From positions 1-48,636 of the forward strand of contig CANDMV010000009.1 in the NCBI GenBank assembly GCA_947385875.1: a DNA stretch of 48,636 nt, read 5' to 3'. This document shows positions 10,605-18,654 of the stretch, one piece after another. This stretch comes from an uncultured Eubacterium sp. (GTDB taxonomy: Bacteria > Bacillota > Clostridia > Lachnospirales > Lachnospiraceae). How positions within the stretch are numbered: position 1 is the stretch's first letter; the number at the start of each line of letters is the position of its first letter. The notes under the pieces are model-generated. The model had not been told where the DNA came from, did not search any database, and saw only the letters and a list, made by a program, of their open reading frames with translations. The position numbers and the translations under genes were made by a program.

Positions 10605-10873
10605 CTGAAAGCATTTTATAACATTCTTGAATATTTTGCAACTCTTATCTGAAAATTGTTAAATAATGCTATAGTTATTTATGATTTCTTTCTTTTTATT
10701 GTACATCTCTCACATAAAAATCCATATTCAAATTATAAAAATAGTATGTGTTGATTTTAAGATAATAACAAAAATATTATCCGCAGATATGCATATTAAT
10801 TTAGTCTTGATTTTATAAATCAACTTTTGATCGAAATAAATATATATTCGTCAAATGTAAATGATTTCTGCTT

Positions 10874-10902
10874 TTGTGTTTGATATAACAAATGTATATA
10901 AA
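10874..10902 (+). promoter_or_regulatory. Candidate promoter of the glycan operon overlapping the right 25-bp repeat
   Basis: TTGTGT at 10874-10879, a 17-bp spacer, and TATAAA at 10897-10902 point towards the XRE/Wzm genes. The -10 lies inside the right near-palindrome, so a protein bound there would block RNA polymerase. The AT-richness of the region makes chance matches possible. Confidence 0.35.
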
Positions 10903-10909
10903 ATGTTAT
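10885..10909 (-). repeat. 25-bp near-palindrome, right copy of an inverted pair
   Basis: Starts ATAACA and ends TGTTAT, and is the inverted counterpart of 10580-10604 (23/25 identical). Similarity stops sharply outside the 25 bp on both sides, as expected for a protein- or recombinase-recognised site rather than an old duplication. Confidence 0.75.
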
Positions 10910-11152
10910 GTATGATAGTGTGTAGTTTTTATGCGCGGCTCCCTGAAGCGTCAATATGCAGATGATTGGGAGTTACAGTTTGGCCCGGCGCTTTGCATTT
11001 ACTGCAGAGTATGTAAGCACATGCAGAATTGCTGACCAGTGCAGTGAAGCCGAAGGATGGGCAGTAACGGTGACTGGGATGAGCGGCATGGACGGCAGGG
11101 AGCTGTGCAGCTGAAGTCTTGCAGGGACTTTCAATGCGGAGTGGAGGAAATT

Positions 11153-11488
11153 ATGCAGGAATTGGATTATACCATGATAGGGATGCGGATCCGCCAGGCG
11201 AGGAAGATAAAGGGCTGGTCGCAGGGAGAGCTTGCCGGGCAGTGCGGCATCAGCATGTCGTTCCTCGGACACATCGAGCGGGGAACCCGGATTATGAGCC
11301 TGGAGACGTTTGTAAATATATGCACGGCGCTCAGTGCGGACGCGGACGAGCTTTTATGGGGCACTGCCCATCCGTCAGAGGGCAGGCTGACAGATATGTG
11401 GGGACAGCCAGGCAGGAAGGGTGCTGACAGCTATTCCATGTATGTCAGGATCATGAAGTCCGTGGCCGAGATCCTGAATGAAGCATGA
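11153..11488 (+). CDS. XRE-family (HTH_3) transcriptional regulator (111 aa)
   Basis: A Cro/C1-type helix-turn-helix occupies residues ~10-65: IRQARKIKGWSQGELAGQCG, then ISMSFLGHIERGTR and SLETFVNICTALS. The C-terminal tail of about 40 residues is unassigned. ATG 11153 is chosen over an upstream in-frame ATG because GGAGG lies 5 bases before it and the protein then starts near the family consensus. The stop codon overlaps the start of the ABC permease as ATGA (11485-11488), which implies translational coupling. It heads the polysaccharide locus, so autoregulation or control of that operon is likely but inferred. Confidence 0.9.
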   Translation: MQELDYTMIGMRIRQARKIKGWSQGELAGQCGISMSFLGHIERGTRIMSLETFVNICTALSADADELLWGTAHPSEGRLTDMWGQPGRKGADSYSMYVRIMKSVAEILNEA

Positions 11489-12972
11489 GGGGGCATGGAG
11501 GCCCTGCAGCTGCATGGTGCCGGACGGAGCGGAAATTTTATTATGTCAGGGTTTTTCTGGCTTTAGAAATCATGCTGCTCATTTTTCTCGGCATCTTTTA
11601 TTTTTCCTGCGGGGAGGCCCTATATGTCCGGCAGTCGGACGGGAACGTGGATGAATTTTATGCAACCAATGATGCCGGAGAGCTGGCAGAAGGGATGTCT
11701 GTCGAGCAGATTTATGCATCCCGGATGGACATTATTGATGCAGTAGGAGTCATGGCCTCCAATTATGGCCGTCCCCTGACCAGCAGCCTGAAGATCCGCT
11801 GTGAGGATGCTGCGGACGGGCGCCTGATTGCCGAGCAGTCGTTTGATGCGGGCACGCTTGGAATCAACCAGTACGTGTACTTAGACATGAACGGCGCAGA
11901 ATGGCAGAGGGGCAGCCGGGTGAAGATCATATGCACCTCCAGCGGCACTCCCGGCAATGCGCCGACGGTTCTGTACAGCGTGGAGCATAAGCTGGAAAGT
12001 GAAGAGGAGGCAGAAAACGCGCAGCTGTTCATTGGAGGGAGAGCCTCGGAAGGGACGCTCTGCATTGCCGTGCGGGGGCGGGATTATGTGTGGACCGGGC
12101 CAAATTACTGGAAGCTGGCGCTGCTTGCGGCGGGAATGCTTGCGGCCGTATACTGTGCGGAAGCGGCACGCGCGAAAAAAGGAAGGCAGACTGTCCTGTT
12201 CGGAGCCGCGCACGTCCTGCATAAATACGGCTTCCTGATCCGGCAGCTCGTGCAGCGTGATTTCAAGGTGCGCTACAAGCGCTCCGTTCTGGGCGTGTTC
12301 TGGAGCTTTTTAAATCCGCTGCTCATGACGGCCGTGCAGTATGTCGTTTTCTCGCAGCTGTTTCAGTCGGATATTGACAATTATCCGGTGTATCTGCTCA
12401 GCGGACTTGTGGTATTTAATTTCTTTAACGAAGGCGTCGGGCAGGCGCTGGGGTCGATTGTGGGGAACGCACAGCTGATTACCAAGGTCTACATACCAAA
12501 ATATATCTACCCGGCCGCAAGGGTGCTCTCATCAGGGATCAACCTGGCAATGTCGCTGATTCCGCTGGTGATTGCCGCGCTGGTTACGGGAGAACAGGTG
12601 ACAAGGGCTTATTTCATGATGCCTTATATCCTGCTGTGCGTGATGATCTTTACTGCCGGGCTTGGCATGATCCTGGCGGCTGCGATGGCTTTTTTCAGGG
12701 ATGTACAGTTTCTGTGGGGGATTGCCAGCATGATCTGGATGTATCTGACACCGCTGTTTTATCCGGTATCGATTGTGCCTGAAGAATTCCGGCTGGCGGT
12801 CATGAACAACCCCATGTACCTGTTTGTCAGCGCGGTGCGGGTGATCGTGCTGGAGGGAACCGCTCCCCGTCCGGCAGCATTCTGCCAGTGTACGCTGATA
12901 GCGCTGGCAATGCTTGGCGCTGGGTGCTTTGTATTTAAAAAGACACAGGATCAGTTTGTATTTTACATTTAG
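11485..12972 (+). CDS. ABC-2 type polysaccharide export permease (Wzm/RgpC-like) with extra N-terminal extracytoplasmic domain (495 aa)
   Basis: Residues ~245-495 are a classical Wzm/TagG permease. They open with LIRQLVQRDFKVRYKRSVLG, then VFWSFLNPLLM, followed by about six membrane segments and the conserved LTPLFYPVSIVPEEF loop. This part exports lipid-linked polysaccharide across the membrane with the downstream ATPase. Family members are usually ~250-290 residues. Here there is an additional TM (22-40), a ~165-residue outside domain (42-206) resembling a beta-sandwich, and a second TM (209-226). It overlaps the XRE stop by 4 bp, and Wzt follows after 16 bp. The ectodomain may contact the glycan or wall; that is inference. 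Confidence 0.9.
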   Translation: MRGHGGPAAAWCRTERKFYYVRVFLALEIMLLIFLGIFYFSCGEALYVRQSDGNVDEFYATNDAGELAEGMSVEQIYASRMDIIDAVGVMASNYGRPLTSSLKIRCEDAADGRLIAEQSFDAGTLGINQYVYLDMNGAEWQRGSRVKIICTSSGTPGNAPTVLYSVEHKLESEEEAENAQLFIGGRASEGTLCIAVRGRDYVWTGPNYWKLALLAAGMLAAVYCAEAARAKKGRQTVLFGAAHVLHKYGFLIRQLVQRDFKVRYKRSVLGVFWSFLNPLLMTAVQYVVFSQLFQSDIDNYPVYLLSGLVVFNFFNEGVGQALGSIVGNAQLITKVYIPKYIYPAARVLSSGINLAMSLIPLVIAALVTGEQVTRAYFMMPYILLCVMIFTAGLGMILAAAMAFFRDVQFLWGIASMIWMYLTPLFYPVSIVPEEFRLAVMNNPMYLFVSAVRVIVLEGTAPRPAAFCQCTLIALAMLGAGCFVFKKTQDQFVFYI

Positions 12973-12988
12973 GAGGCAGGGAGCTGTT

Positions 12989-13720
12989 ATGCCGATTGTT
13001 GCAGTCAGAGACGTTTCGCTTAAATTTAAAATGGAACATAACCGTGCGGATTCACTGAAGGAATTCTGTGTGCGCTGGCTGAAGCGTGATCTGGGCTCAG
13101 AAGCTTTCTGGGCGCTGCGCGATGTTTCCTTTATGGTGGAAAAAGGCGATGTGGTCGGGATCATCGGGCACAACGGAGCGGGGAAAAGCACGCTGTTAAA
13201 AGTAATTTCCGGCATCATGAAGCCGTCAGAAGGCTCCGTTGAGGTGCATGGGAATGTCGTGCCGATGTTGGAGCTTGGCTCCGGGTTTGACCCTGAGCTG
13301 TCAGGCCGGGAAAATATTTATTTAAACGGCGCGATCTTAGGCTATTCCAGACAGTTTCTGGACAGCAGGTACCAGAGAATCGTGGATTTTTCAGAACTCG
13401 GAGGATTTATTGAGGCACCGCTGCGCACCTATTCATCCGGGATGCTGGCTAGGCTTGCGTTTTCTGTGGCGTGCGTCGTAGAGCCGGAGATCCTGATTGT
13501 GGATGAGATCCTCTCGGTGGGCGACGCGGACTTTCAGGAAAAGAGCCGTGCGCGTATGATGGAGCTGATGGCCGGCGGGACGACAGTGTTTTTTGTGTCG
13601 CACAGCTTAAAGCAGGTACGGGAGATGTGCAGCAGGGCGGTCTGGCTGGAGCATGGAACCGTGCAGGCAGTAGGGCCGGCAGAAGAAATATGCAGAAGGT
13701 ATGAGGGAAGTCCGCCATGA
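12989..13720 (+). CDS. ABC transporter ATP-binding protein, polysaccharide export (Wzt/RgpD-like, 243 aa)
   Basis: Powers export of the polysaccharide through the Wzm-like permease encoded just upstream. Walker A GHNGAGKST covers residues 60-68, the ABC signature is present as YSSGM (148-152), Walker B ILIVDE covers 168-173, and the H-loop His is 205. An LGSGFDPELSGRENIYLNG segment typical of the Wzt/TagH branch is also present. The protein ends right after the nucleotide-binding domain, so it lacks the C-terminal carbohydrate-binding domain of O9a-type Wzt. Start ATG 12989 follows AGGAGGCAGGGAGCTGTT; in-frame ATGs further upstream lie inside wzm. The stop overlaps the next gene as ATGA. Confidence 0.95.
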   Translation: MPIVAVRDVSLKFKMEHNRADSLKEFCVRWLKRDLGSEAFWALRDVSFMVEKGDVVGIIGHNGAGKSTLLKVISGIMKPSEGSVEVHGNVVPMLELGSGFDPELSGRENIYLNGAILGYSRQFLDSRYQRIVDFSELGGFIEAPLRTYSSGMLARLAFSVACVVEPEILIVDEILSVGDADFQEKSRARMMELMAGGTTVFFVSHSLKQVREMCSRAVWLEHGTVQAVGPAEEICRRYEGSPP

Positions 13721-15705
13721 GTGATATAAAAATTCTGGTAGCCGTGCATAAAGAGGCCGATGTGCTTAAAAACCCGCTGCTGCTGCCGATCCAGGTGGGG
13801 AGCGCGCTGGCAGGAAGGCGCCTGCCGGACATGCTGCATGATGATGAGGGCATTCATATATCAGAAAAAAACGGGCTGTACTGCGAAATGACCGCGCAGT
13901 ACTGGGCGTGGAAAAATCTGGAAGCAGATTATTATGGATTTTTCCATTACCGGAGGTACATGAGCTTTGCATCGGTTTATCCGGCCGGCAGAAAGGGAAA
14001 TCCAGGTGCCGGGTGCCGGAAGCCGTATCAGGAAGAGGATTCCCTAGATTCCTTAAGAGGCAGTCTGTCCAGATATGCACTGGAGGAATGCCGCATGAGG
14101 GCGGTGATTGAAAGATATGATGTGATCACGGTTCTCGGCGAGCGCATGGATGTGACCGTGTACGAGCAGTTCTGCCAGTTCCATGAAAAAGAGGATCTAG
14201 ACCGCGCAGTTGCAGTCTTAAAAAGGCTTCATCCCAGACAGAGAAAAGCCTGCGACGATTACATGAATTCAAAATATATCTATTTCTGCAACATGTACAT
14301 CATGAAGCGGGAATATTTTGAAGGCTATATGCAGTGGCTGTTCCCTATTTTGGAAGAATTCGAGGAAGGCAGGGATTTCACAGGCTGCAAAGGTAGTGAA
14401 GCTCGGACTGATTCGTGTCTATGCGGCGATTTCATACGAAGGGGTTCCGCAGGCCGCGGAAGGAGTGACATGCGGACTGTCGGATACCTCGCAGAGCGAC
14501 TGTTCGGCGTTTATTATACATGGCTGAAGCATGAGGGGCGGGCAGAATGCGCTGAGGTGCAGTATGTGATCTTCCGCCGGAATATCCGTTGGTTCTGCGT
14601 GGGGAAGCGGGGATTAAAAATAAGAATCGATATGAAAAAGGTCAACCGCATCCTGCCGGCAGGCTCCTGCCGGAGGCGGCTTGTGCGCAGGCTGATGAGG
14701 AAGGGGCTGCGGGCGGGCGTTCAGCAGCAGGCAGTTCCTGAACCATCTCAGACAGCCTGCGGCTTATCAGGAAGGGAAGCTGCCCTGAAGACGGAGCCGC
14801 TCGTAAGCGTCGTCATGCTGACCTATAATCACCGTCCGTATATCCGACAGGCATTGGAAAGCGTGCTTTCGCAGGCTACAAGCTTTTCCTTTGAAGTCCT
14901 TGTGGGAGATGACGCGTCATGGGACGGCACGTCTGAAATCGTCCGGGAGTACGCGAAGCGGTATCCCGGTCAGGTTGCGGGCATCGTCCGGCCGCATAAC
15001 ATGGGGGCGACGAGAAACCTCGCCGATCTGTTTTCGCGCTGCCGGGGGAGATATATAGCCGGCTGCGAGGGGGACGATTACTGGACGGATGCGGACAAGC
15101 TAGAAAAGCAGATTCGCTTCCTGGAATGCCATCCGGAGTACATCGCGTGCAGCCATGAGACTGAGATCGTGGATAAGCGGGGCGTTCCGCTGGCGGATCA
15201 GGGGCTGGACTGGATCTGTCAGGGGAGGGAGTATTCGCTTTCCTGCTTTAAAGGGATTAAGCTCCCCGGCCATCCGGCTGCTCTGGTATTTAGAAACGTC
15301 TTTCTGGAGGGCGTTTCGCCGCATATTGTGGAGAAAATCGACCCGATGATCGCGGATCGGACGATCGCGGTCATGCTGTCTGCACGCGGGAGGATCTGCC
15401 GGCTGCCGGACCGGATGGCGGCGTACAGAAAATGCATGGATTCGAGTGATGGAAATGCGACTGCTCAGATCTATGCGGGCGGCGGGGGATGCCTGAGGGA
15501 TTATAGGATCAATGAGAGGCTGGAGCGCTATGCGTCGTCGGTGGTGGGGCACAGAGTGGTGTTTCGGCGGTTCCGGTGGAGGATTGTGCTGAGAGCGACT
15601 CTGAAAGCTGTGCTGCGGCCGTCGTGTGGGACAGGAAAATACCTGACAGCGCTCTATCGACATCATATACATTGGTTAGTACGAAAAAGGAGTACTTATA
15701 TATGA
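13717..15705 (+). CDS. Bifunctional glycosyltransferase: DUF4422 domain fused to GT2 (662 aa)
   Basis: Residues ~3-275 are a DUF4422 domain: KILVAVHKEADVLKNPLLLP, then EMTAQYWAWKNLEADYYGFFHYRRYM, and MYIMKREYFEGYMQWLFPIL. The region RTVGYLAERLFGVYY marks its end. Residues ~350-620 are a GT-A fold family 2 glycosyltransferase: VSVVMLTYNHRPYIRQALES, the GDDASWDGTSE nucleotide-binding region, and GCEGDDYW as the DxD-like metal site. It probably adds sugars to the exported glycan. A ~25-residue, Cys/Arg/Gly-rich stretch near residue 228 (CKGSEARTDSCLCGDFIRRG) is atypical of DUF4422 and could be an in-frame insertion or a compensated frameshift. It overlaps the Wzt stop by 4 bp and the WbqC start by 4 bp. 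Confidence 0.9.
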   Translation: MSDIKILVAVHKEADVLKNPLLLPIQVGSALAGRRLPDMLHDDEGIHISEKNGLYCEMTAQYWAWKNLEADYYGFFHYRRYMSFASVYPAGRKGNPGAGCRKPYQEEDSLDSLRGSLSRYALEECRMRAVIERYDVITVLGERMDVTVYEQFCQFHEKEDLDRAVAVLKRLHPRQRKACDDYMNSKYIYFCNMYIMKREYFEGYMQWLFPILEEFEEGRDFTGCKGSEARTDSCLCGDFIRRGSAGRGRSDMRTVGYLAERLFGVYYTWLKHEGRAECAEVQYVIFRRNIRWFCVGKRGLKIRIDMKKVNRILPAGSCRRRLVRRLMRKGLRAGVQQQAVPEPSQTACGLSGREAALKTEPLVSVVMLTYNHRPYIRQALESVLSQATSFSFEVLVGDDASWDGTSEIVREYAKRYPGQVAGIVRPHNMGATRNLADLFSRCRGRYIAGCEGDDYWTDADKLEKQIRFLECHPEYIACSHETEIVDKRGVPLADQGLDWICQGREYSLSCFKGIKLPGHPAALVFRNVFLEGVSPHIVEKIDPMIADRTIAVMLSARGRICRLPDRMAAYRKCMDSSDGNATAQIYAGGGGCLRDYRINERLERYASSVVGHRVVFRRFRWRIVLRATLKAVLRPSCGTGKYLTALYRHHIHWLVRKRSTYI

Positions 15706-16412
15706 AATTAGGAATAATGCAGCCATATTTTCTTCCTTATTTAGGGTATTGGCAGTTGATTCAATGCGTAGATACGTTTGTGATTTATGACGATGTGAAC
15801 TTTATCAAGGGTGGCTGGATCAATAGAAATCGTTACTTATATCAGAATGAGGCAAAAACCTTCAATATTATTATGCATGATTCCAGCTCTTTTAAAAAGA
15901 TAAATGAGATCGAGCTCATGCAGCCTGCCGGGGAATACAGCCCTATGAAAAAGCTTTTGTCAACCTTTTCCATGGCTTATAAAAAAGCGCCGCATTATCC
16001 AGAAATTTCAAAGCTTTTGGAACAAATAACAGCATGTCAGGAAAAAAATATGGCTAAATTCATAGAAAATTCCCTGCGGATAATCTGCGCATATTTGGAC
16101 ATTTCTGCAAAAATACTGGTTTCGTCAGATATTGAAAAAACGGAAGGTCTGGTAAAAGAGAAGCGGGTATTGGATCTGTGCAAACGGATGCAGGCGGATT
16201 TTTATATCAATGCAGCTGGAGGGAAAGAACTATATAGAGCGGACGAATTTCTGCAAAATGGAATTACTTTAAAATTTATAAAAATGAATTCGATAGAATA
16301 TCCTCAATTTGGAGGAGAATTTGTTCCCAATCTTTCTATTGTAGATGTGCTGATGTTCAATGATAAGGAAACTGTTAAGAAAATGCTTAGAGAGTATACT
16401 TTAGAGGATTAA
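15702..16412 (+). CDS. WbqC family protein (236 aa)
   Basis: The N-terminus MKLGIMQPYFLPYLGYWQLI, followed by DTFVIYDDVNFIKGGWINRN, is the hallmark of the WbqC-like family (PF08889). This family is found in O-antigen and capsule loci and next to DegT aminotransferases; its biochemistry is not well settled. The GGKELY segment and the C-terminal LSIVDVLMFN motif are also present, and length matches the family. ATG 15702 is preceded by AAGGAG and overlaps the TGA of the glycosyltransferase. Base composition shifts to more AT-rich from here, suggesting that a module of different origin begins. Confidence 0.9.
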   Translation: MKLGIMQPYFLPYLGYWQLIQCVDTFVIYDDVNFIKGGWINRNRYLYQNEAKTFNIIMHDSSSFKKINEIELMQPAGEYSPMKKLLSTFSMAYKKAPHYPEISKLLEQITACQEKNMAKFIENSLRIICAYLDISAKILVSSDIEKTEGLVKEKRVLDLCKRMQADFYINAAGGKELYRADEFLQNGITLKFIKMNSIEYPQFGGEFVPNLSIVDVLMFNDKETVKKMLREYTLED

Positions 16413-17348
16413 ATGAAAGAAATCGGAGGATATTTTGAGCTCGAAATTTCTGCAAAGGAGCCATACCATTCCAATGCGATTCCATTAAATTCTGCCAGAA
16501 ACTGCCTGCGGTATCTGATTCGGGCTTTAAAAATAACGGAAATGTGGGTGCCGCGGTACACTTGTCCGGTTGTTTGGGACGCATTAGCCAAAGAACACTG
16601 CAATGCAAGGTTCTATTCTATCTCGGAAGAATTACTGCCGAAGGAACAGATAGAACCGGACAGCTATGTGCTTTATACAAACTATTTTGGCATCTGTGGA
16701 CGTCAGGTCCAAAGATTAGCAAACATATATAGGAATCTGATCATTGATTATGCGCAGAGCTTTTTTTCTTTTCCAGCTGGAATGGCGGCTTTTTATTCTC
16801 CAAGAAAATTTTTTGGAGTTCCTGATGGCGGATATTTGATTGGAAAAAATGTAACAGGCAGTTTGGAAATGCCATGCGGCAGTTCTTACAAGCGTTTTGA
16901 ACATTTACTGAAAAGAGTTGAGCTTAGCGCTCAAGAAGGTTATGAAATATTTAGATATAACGAAACAATACTGGATCATGAGCCGCCAAAGCAGATGTCT
17001 CCTTTGACTGAAAAGCTGCTTGCCGGGATTGATTATAAATATTGCGCCAAAAAGCGCAGAGAGAATTATCAGTATCTCGATGCGCTGCTGGGGGATATGA
17101 ATGAATTTCAAGGAAGAAGTCTGGAAACGGAAGCTGTGCCGATGATTTATCCCTTTTTGATAAAATCCATTGGATTAAGGGAAAAGCTTCTAAGAAGGAA
17201 AATATTCATCGCAGTCTATTGGGCAGGGCAGACGGATGGCGGCTATGGATCACTGCTCGAAAAGTTTCTGATACCGCTGCCCATAGATCAAAGATATTCT
17301 CTTGATGATATGCAGTATATCGTAAAGCAGATCAAAGATTTGATATAG
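16413..17348 (+). CDS. DegT/StrS-fold PLP-dependent aminotransferase-like protein (311 aa)
   Basis: A divergent, short member of the DegT/DnrJ/EryC1/StrS fold. Key positions are retained: NSARNCLRYLIRALK (substrate/PLP phosphate region), IIDYAQSF with Asp112 to hold the pyridine nitrogen, and SPRKFFGVPDGGYL with Lys132 at the position of the PLP-binding lysine. It is ~50 residues shorter than normal and the second half is poorly conserved, so the reaction is uncertain. It starts immediately after the WbqC stop, the usual WbqC neighbour arrangement. Probably acts in making or transferring an amino-sugar or amino-acid decoration. Confidence 0.75.
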   Translation: MKEIGGYFELEISAKEPYHSNAIPLNSARNCLRYLIRALKITEMWVPRYTCPVVWDALAKEHCNARFYSISEELLPKEQIEPDSYVLYTNYFGICGRQVQRLANIYRNLIIDYAQSFFSFPAGMAAFYSPRKFFGVPDGGYLIGKNVTGSLEMPCGSSYKRFEHLLKRVELSAQEGYEIFRYNETILDHEPPKQMSPLTEKLLAGIDYKYCAKKRRENYQYLDALLGDMNEFQGRSLETEAVPMIYPFLIKSIGLREKLLRRKIFIAVYWAGQTDGGYGSLLEKFLIPLPIDQRYSLDDMQYIVKQIKDLI

Positions 17349-17362
17349 GAGATTGCTAAGTT

Positions 17363-18652
17363 GTGATTATGAAAAGCAATAATAAAATTAAAGTTTTGGT
17401 ATTTCCCGCAGGTGAAGTAAACTCAATCGAATTACATGATGCTCTGTCAAGCTGCGTAAATATTACCTTATATGGAGCATCCTCCGTGGACAGACACGGC
17501 CCCTATATCTTTAAAAATTATATATCCGGCCTTCCGATGATTTATGAGGAGCTTTTTTTTGATCGATTTAATGAATTGATCGATCAATACGAGATAGACG
17601 TTGTGTTTCCGACCCATGATACCGTGGCGCAGATTCTGGCTGAAAACCAGGACAGGCTCCATGCGCGGGTCATCGCGGCAGATCAGAGGACAGCTGAGAT
17701 CTGCCGGGATAAAAGGAAGACCTATCAGCTTTTTTGGGGAGAGGCATTCTGCCCAAAGACCGATCAGGATATCGAAGGATTTCCCATGTTTATCAAGCCG
17801 GTGGACGGACAGGGTTCCGTGGGCGCAAGGCGCATAGAAAACGAACAGGAAATCCCCGCCGGGCCGGACCGGGAGCGGTATGTGCTGTGCGAGTACCTGC
17901 CGGGAGAGGAATATACCGTGGACTGCTTTACAGACCGGCACGGGAGCCTGAGAGCGGTTCTTCCGAGAAGCCGTAAGCGCACGCTTGCAGGCATCAGTGT
18001 TTCTTCGGAAACGGTGGAGCAGACGGAGGAATTTCTGACGATTGCCCGGACGATCAATCAGAGGCTTCGGTTCCGCGGTCTGTGGTGGTTTCAGGTCAAG
18101 CGGGACAAAAAGGGGCGCTTAAAGCTGCTGGAAATCTCCACGCGGTGCGCCGGCACTATGTGCATGGCACGGGCGATGGGCGTGAACCTGCCGCTTTTAA
18201 GCGTGTATGATGCGATGGGGCTGGAGATCGAGATTTTGCCCAATTTATACCATGCAGCGGCAGACCGGACTCTTATATCCAGATACACGCTCGATTATGA
18301 ATACGACACCGTTTACTTTGATTATGACGACACGCTGGTTGTGGACGGAAAGGTGCACCTTCCGGCCATCTGGTTTTTATATCAATGCAGAAATGAAAAT
18401 AAAACGGTCATTCTTCTGACTAAGCATCCCACGGATATTTATGCAGATATGAAAAAAAGCTGTATTGCGGAAACGCTGTTTGACCGCATTATCGAGATAA
18501 ATCCGCAGAAATCAAAAGCCGCATACATAAATCCGCACAGGGCCATTTTTATCGATAACGCGTATGCGGAGAGGAAAGAGGTTTACGATGCGCATCACAT
18601 GCCGGTGTTTGATGTGGATGCTATTGAGTTTCTGACAGATTGGAGAAGGTAA
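17363..18652 (+). CDS. ATP-grasp ligase fused to a C-terminal HAD-like domain (429 aa)
   Basis: Residues ~8-300 form a CarB-like ATP-grasp protein. They include a Rossmann-like N-terminus, FIKPVDGQGSVGARR (Lys145 and the nucleotide loop), VLCEYLPGEEYTVDCFTD, and the metal-binding LLEISTRCAG. Residues ~312-429 form a HAD-like domain with YFDYDDTLV (Asp320, Asp322), the motif-II-like VILLTKH, and AIFIDNAYAERKEV. Together these predict ATP-dependent ligation (amide or ester) plus a phosphatase or phosphate-binding module. The start is taken as GTG 17363, 10 bases after AGGAGA; ATG 17369 is possible. It sits between the two DegT-fold genes, so its substrate is probably a sugar or an acyl group of the same decoration pathway. 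Confidence 0.85.
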   Translation: MIMKSNNKIKVLVFPAGEVNSIELHDALSSCVNITLYGASSVDRHGPYIFKNYISGLPMIYEELFFDRFNELIDQYEIDVVFPTHDTVAQILAENQDRLHARVIAADQRTAEICRDKRKTYQLFWGEAFCPKTDQDIEGFPMFIKPVDGQGSVGARRIENEQEIPAGPDRERYVLCEYLPGEEYTVDCFTDRHGSLRAVLPRSRKRTLAGISVSSETVEQTEEFLTIARTINQRLRFRGLWWFQVKRDKKGRLKLLEISTRCAGTMCMARAMGVNLPLLSVYDAMGLEIEILPNLYHAAADRTLISRYTLDYEYDTVYFDYDDTLVVDGKVHLPAIWFLYQCRNENKTVILLTKHPTDIYADMKKSCIAETLFDRIIEINPQKSKAAYINPHRAIFIDNAYAERKEVYDAHHMPVFDVDAIEFLTDWRR

Positions 18653-18654
18653 GC

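Larger units (their letters stand above)
10395..11152. other. Gene-free, AT-rich regulatory stretch ahead of the glycan operon
   Basis: No convincing gene is seen on either strand. From about 10395 to 10930 the DNA is extremely AT-rich; it then turns abruptly GC-richer to 11152. It contains the two inverted 25-bp near-palindromes listed separately and a small palindrome, TTGATTT-TAT-AAATCAA, at 10807-10823. It also has the repeated word TTATCTGAAA near 10601 and 10647, and a promoter-like sequence overlapping the right palindrome. The GC-richer part would be a ~240-nt leader of the glycan operon. Confidence 0.6.

Noticed and set aside
12532..13218. 228-codon minus-strand frame across wzm/wzt
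   Set aside because: Antisense shadow; His/Arg/Gln-rich composition and no domain.
15100..15672. 190-codon minus-strand frame inside the DUF4422-GT2 gene
   Set aside because: Antisense to the intact GT2 domain; no start signal or family.
16413..17348. Inactive aminotransferase lacking the PLP lysine
   Set aside because: On closer reading Lys132 in SPRKFFGVPDGG and Asp112 in IIDYAQSF are at the expected positions, so loss of activity cannot be claimed.
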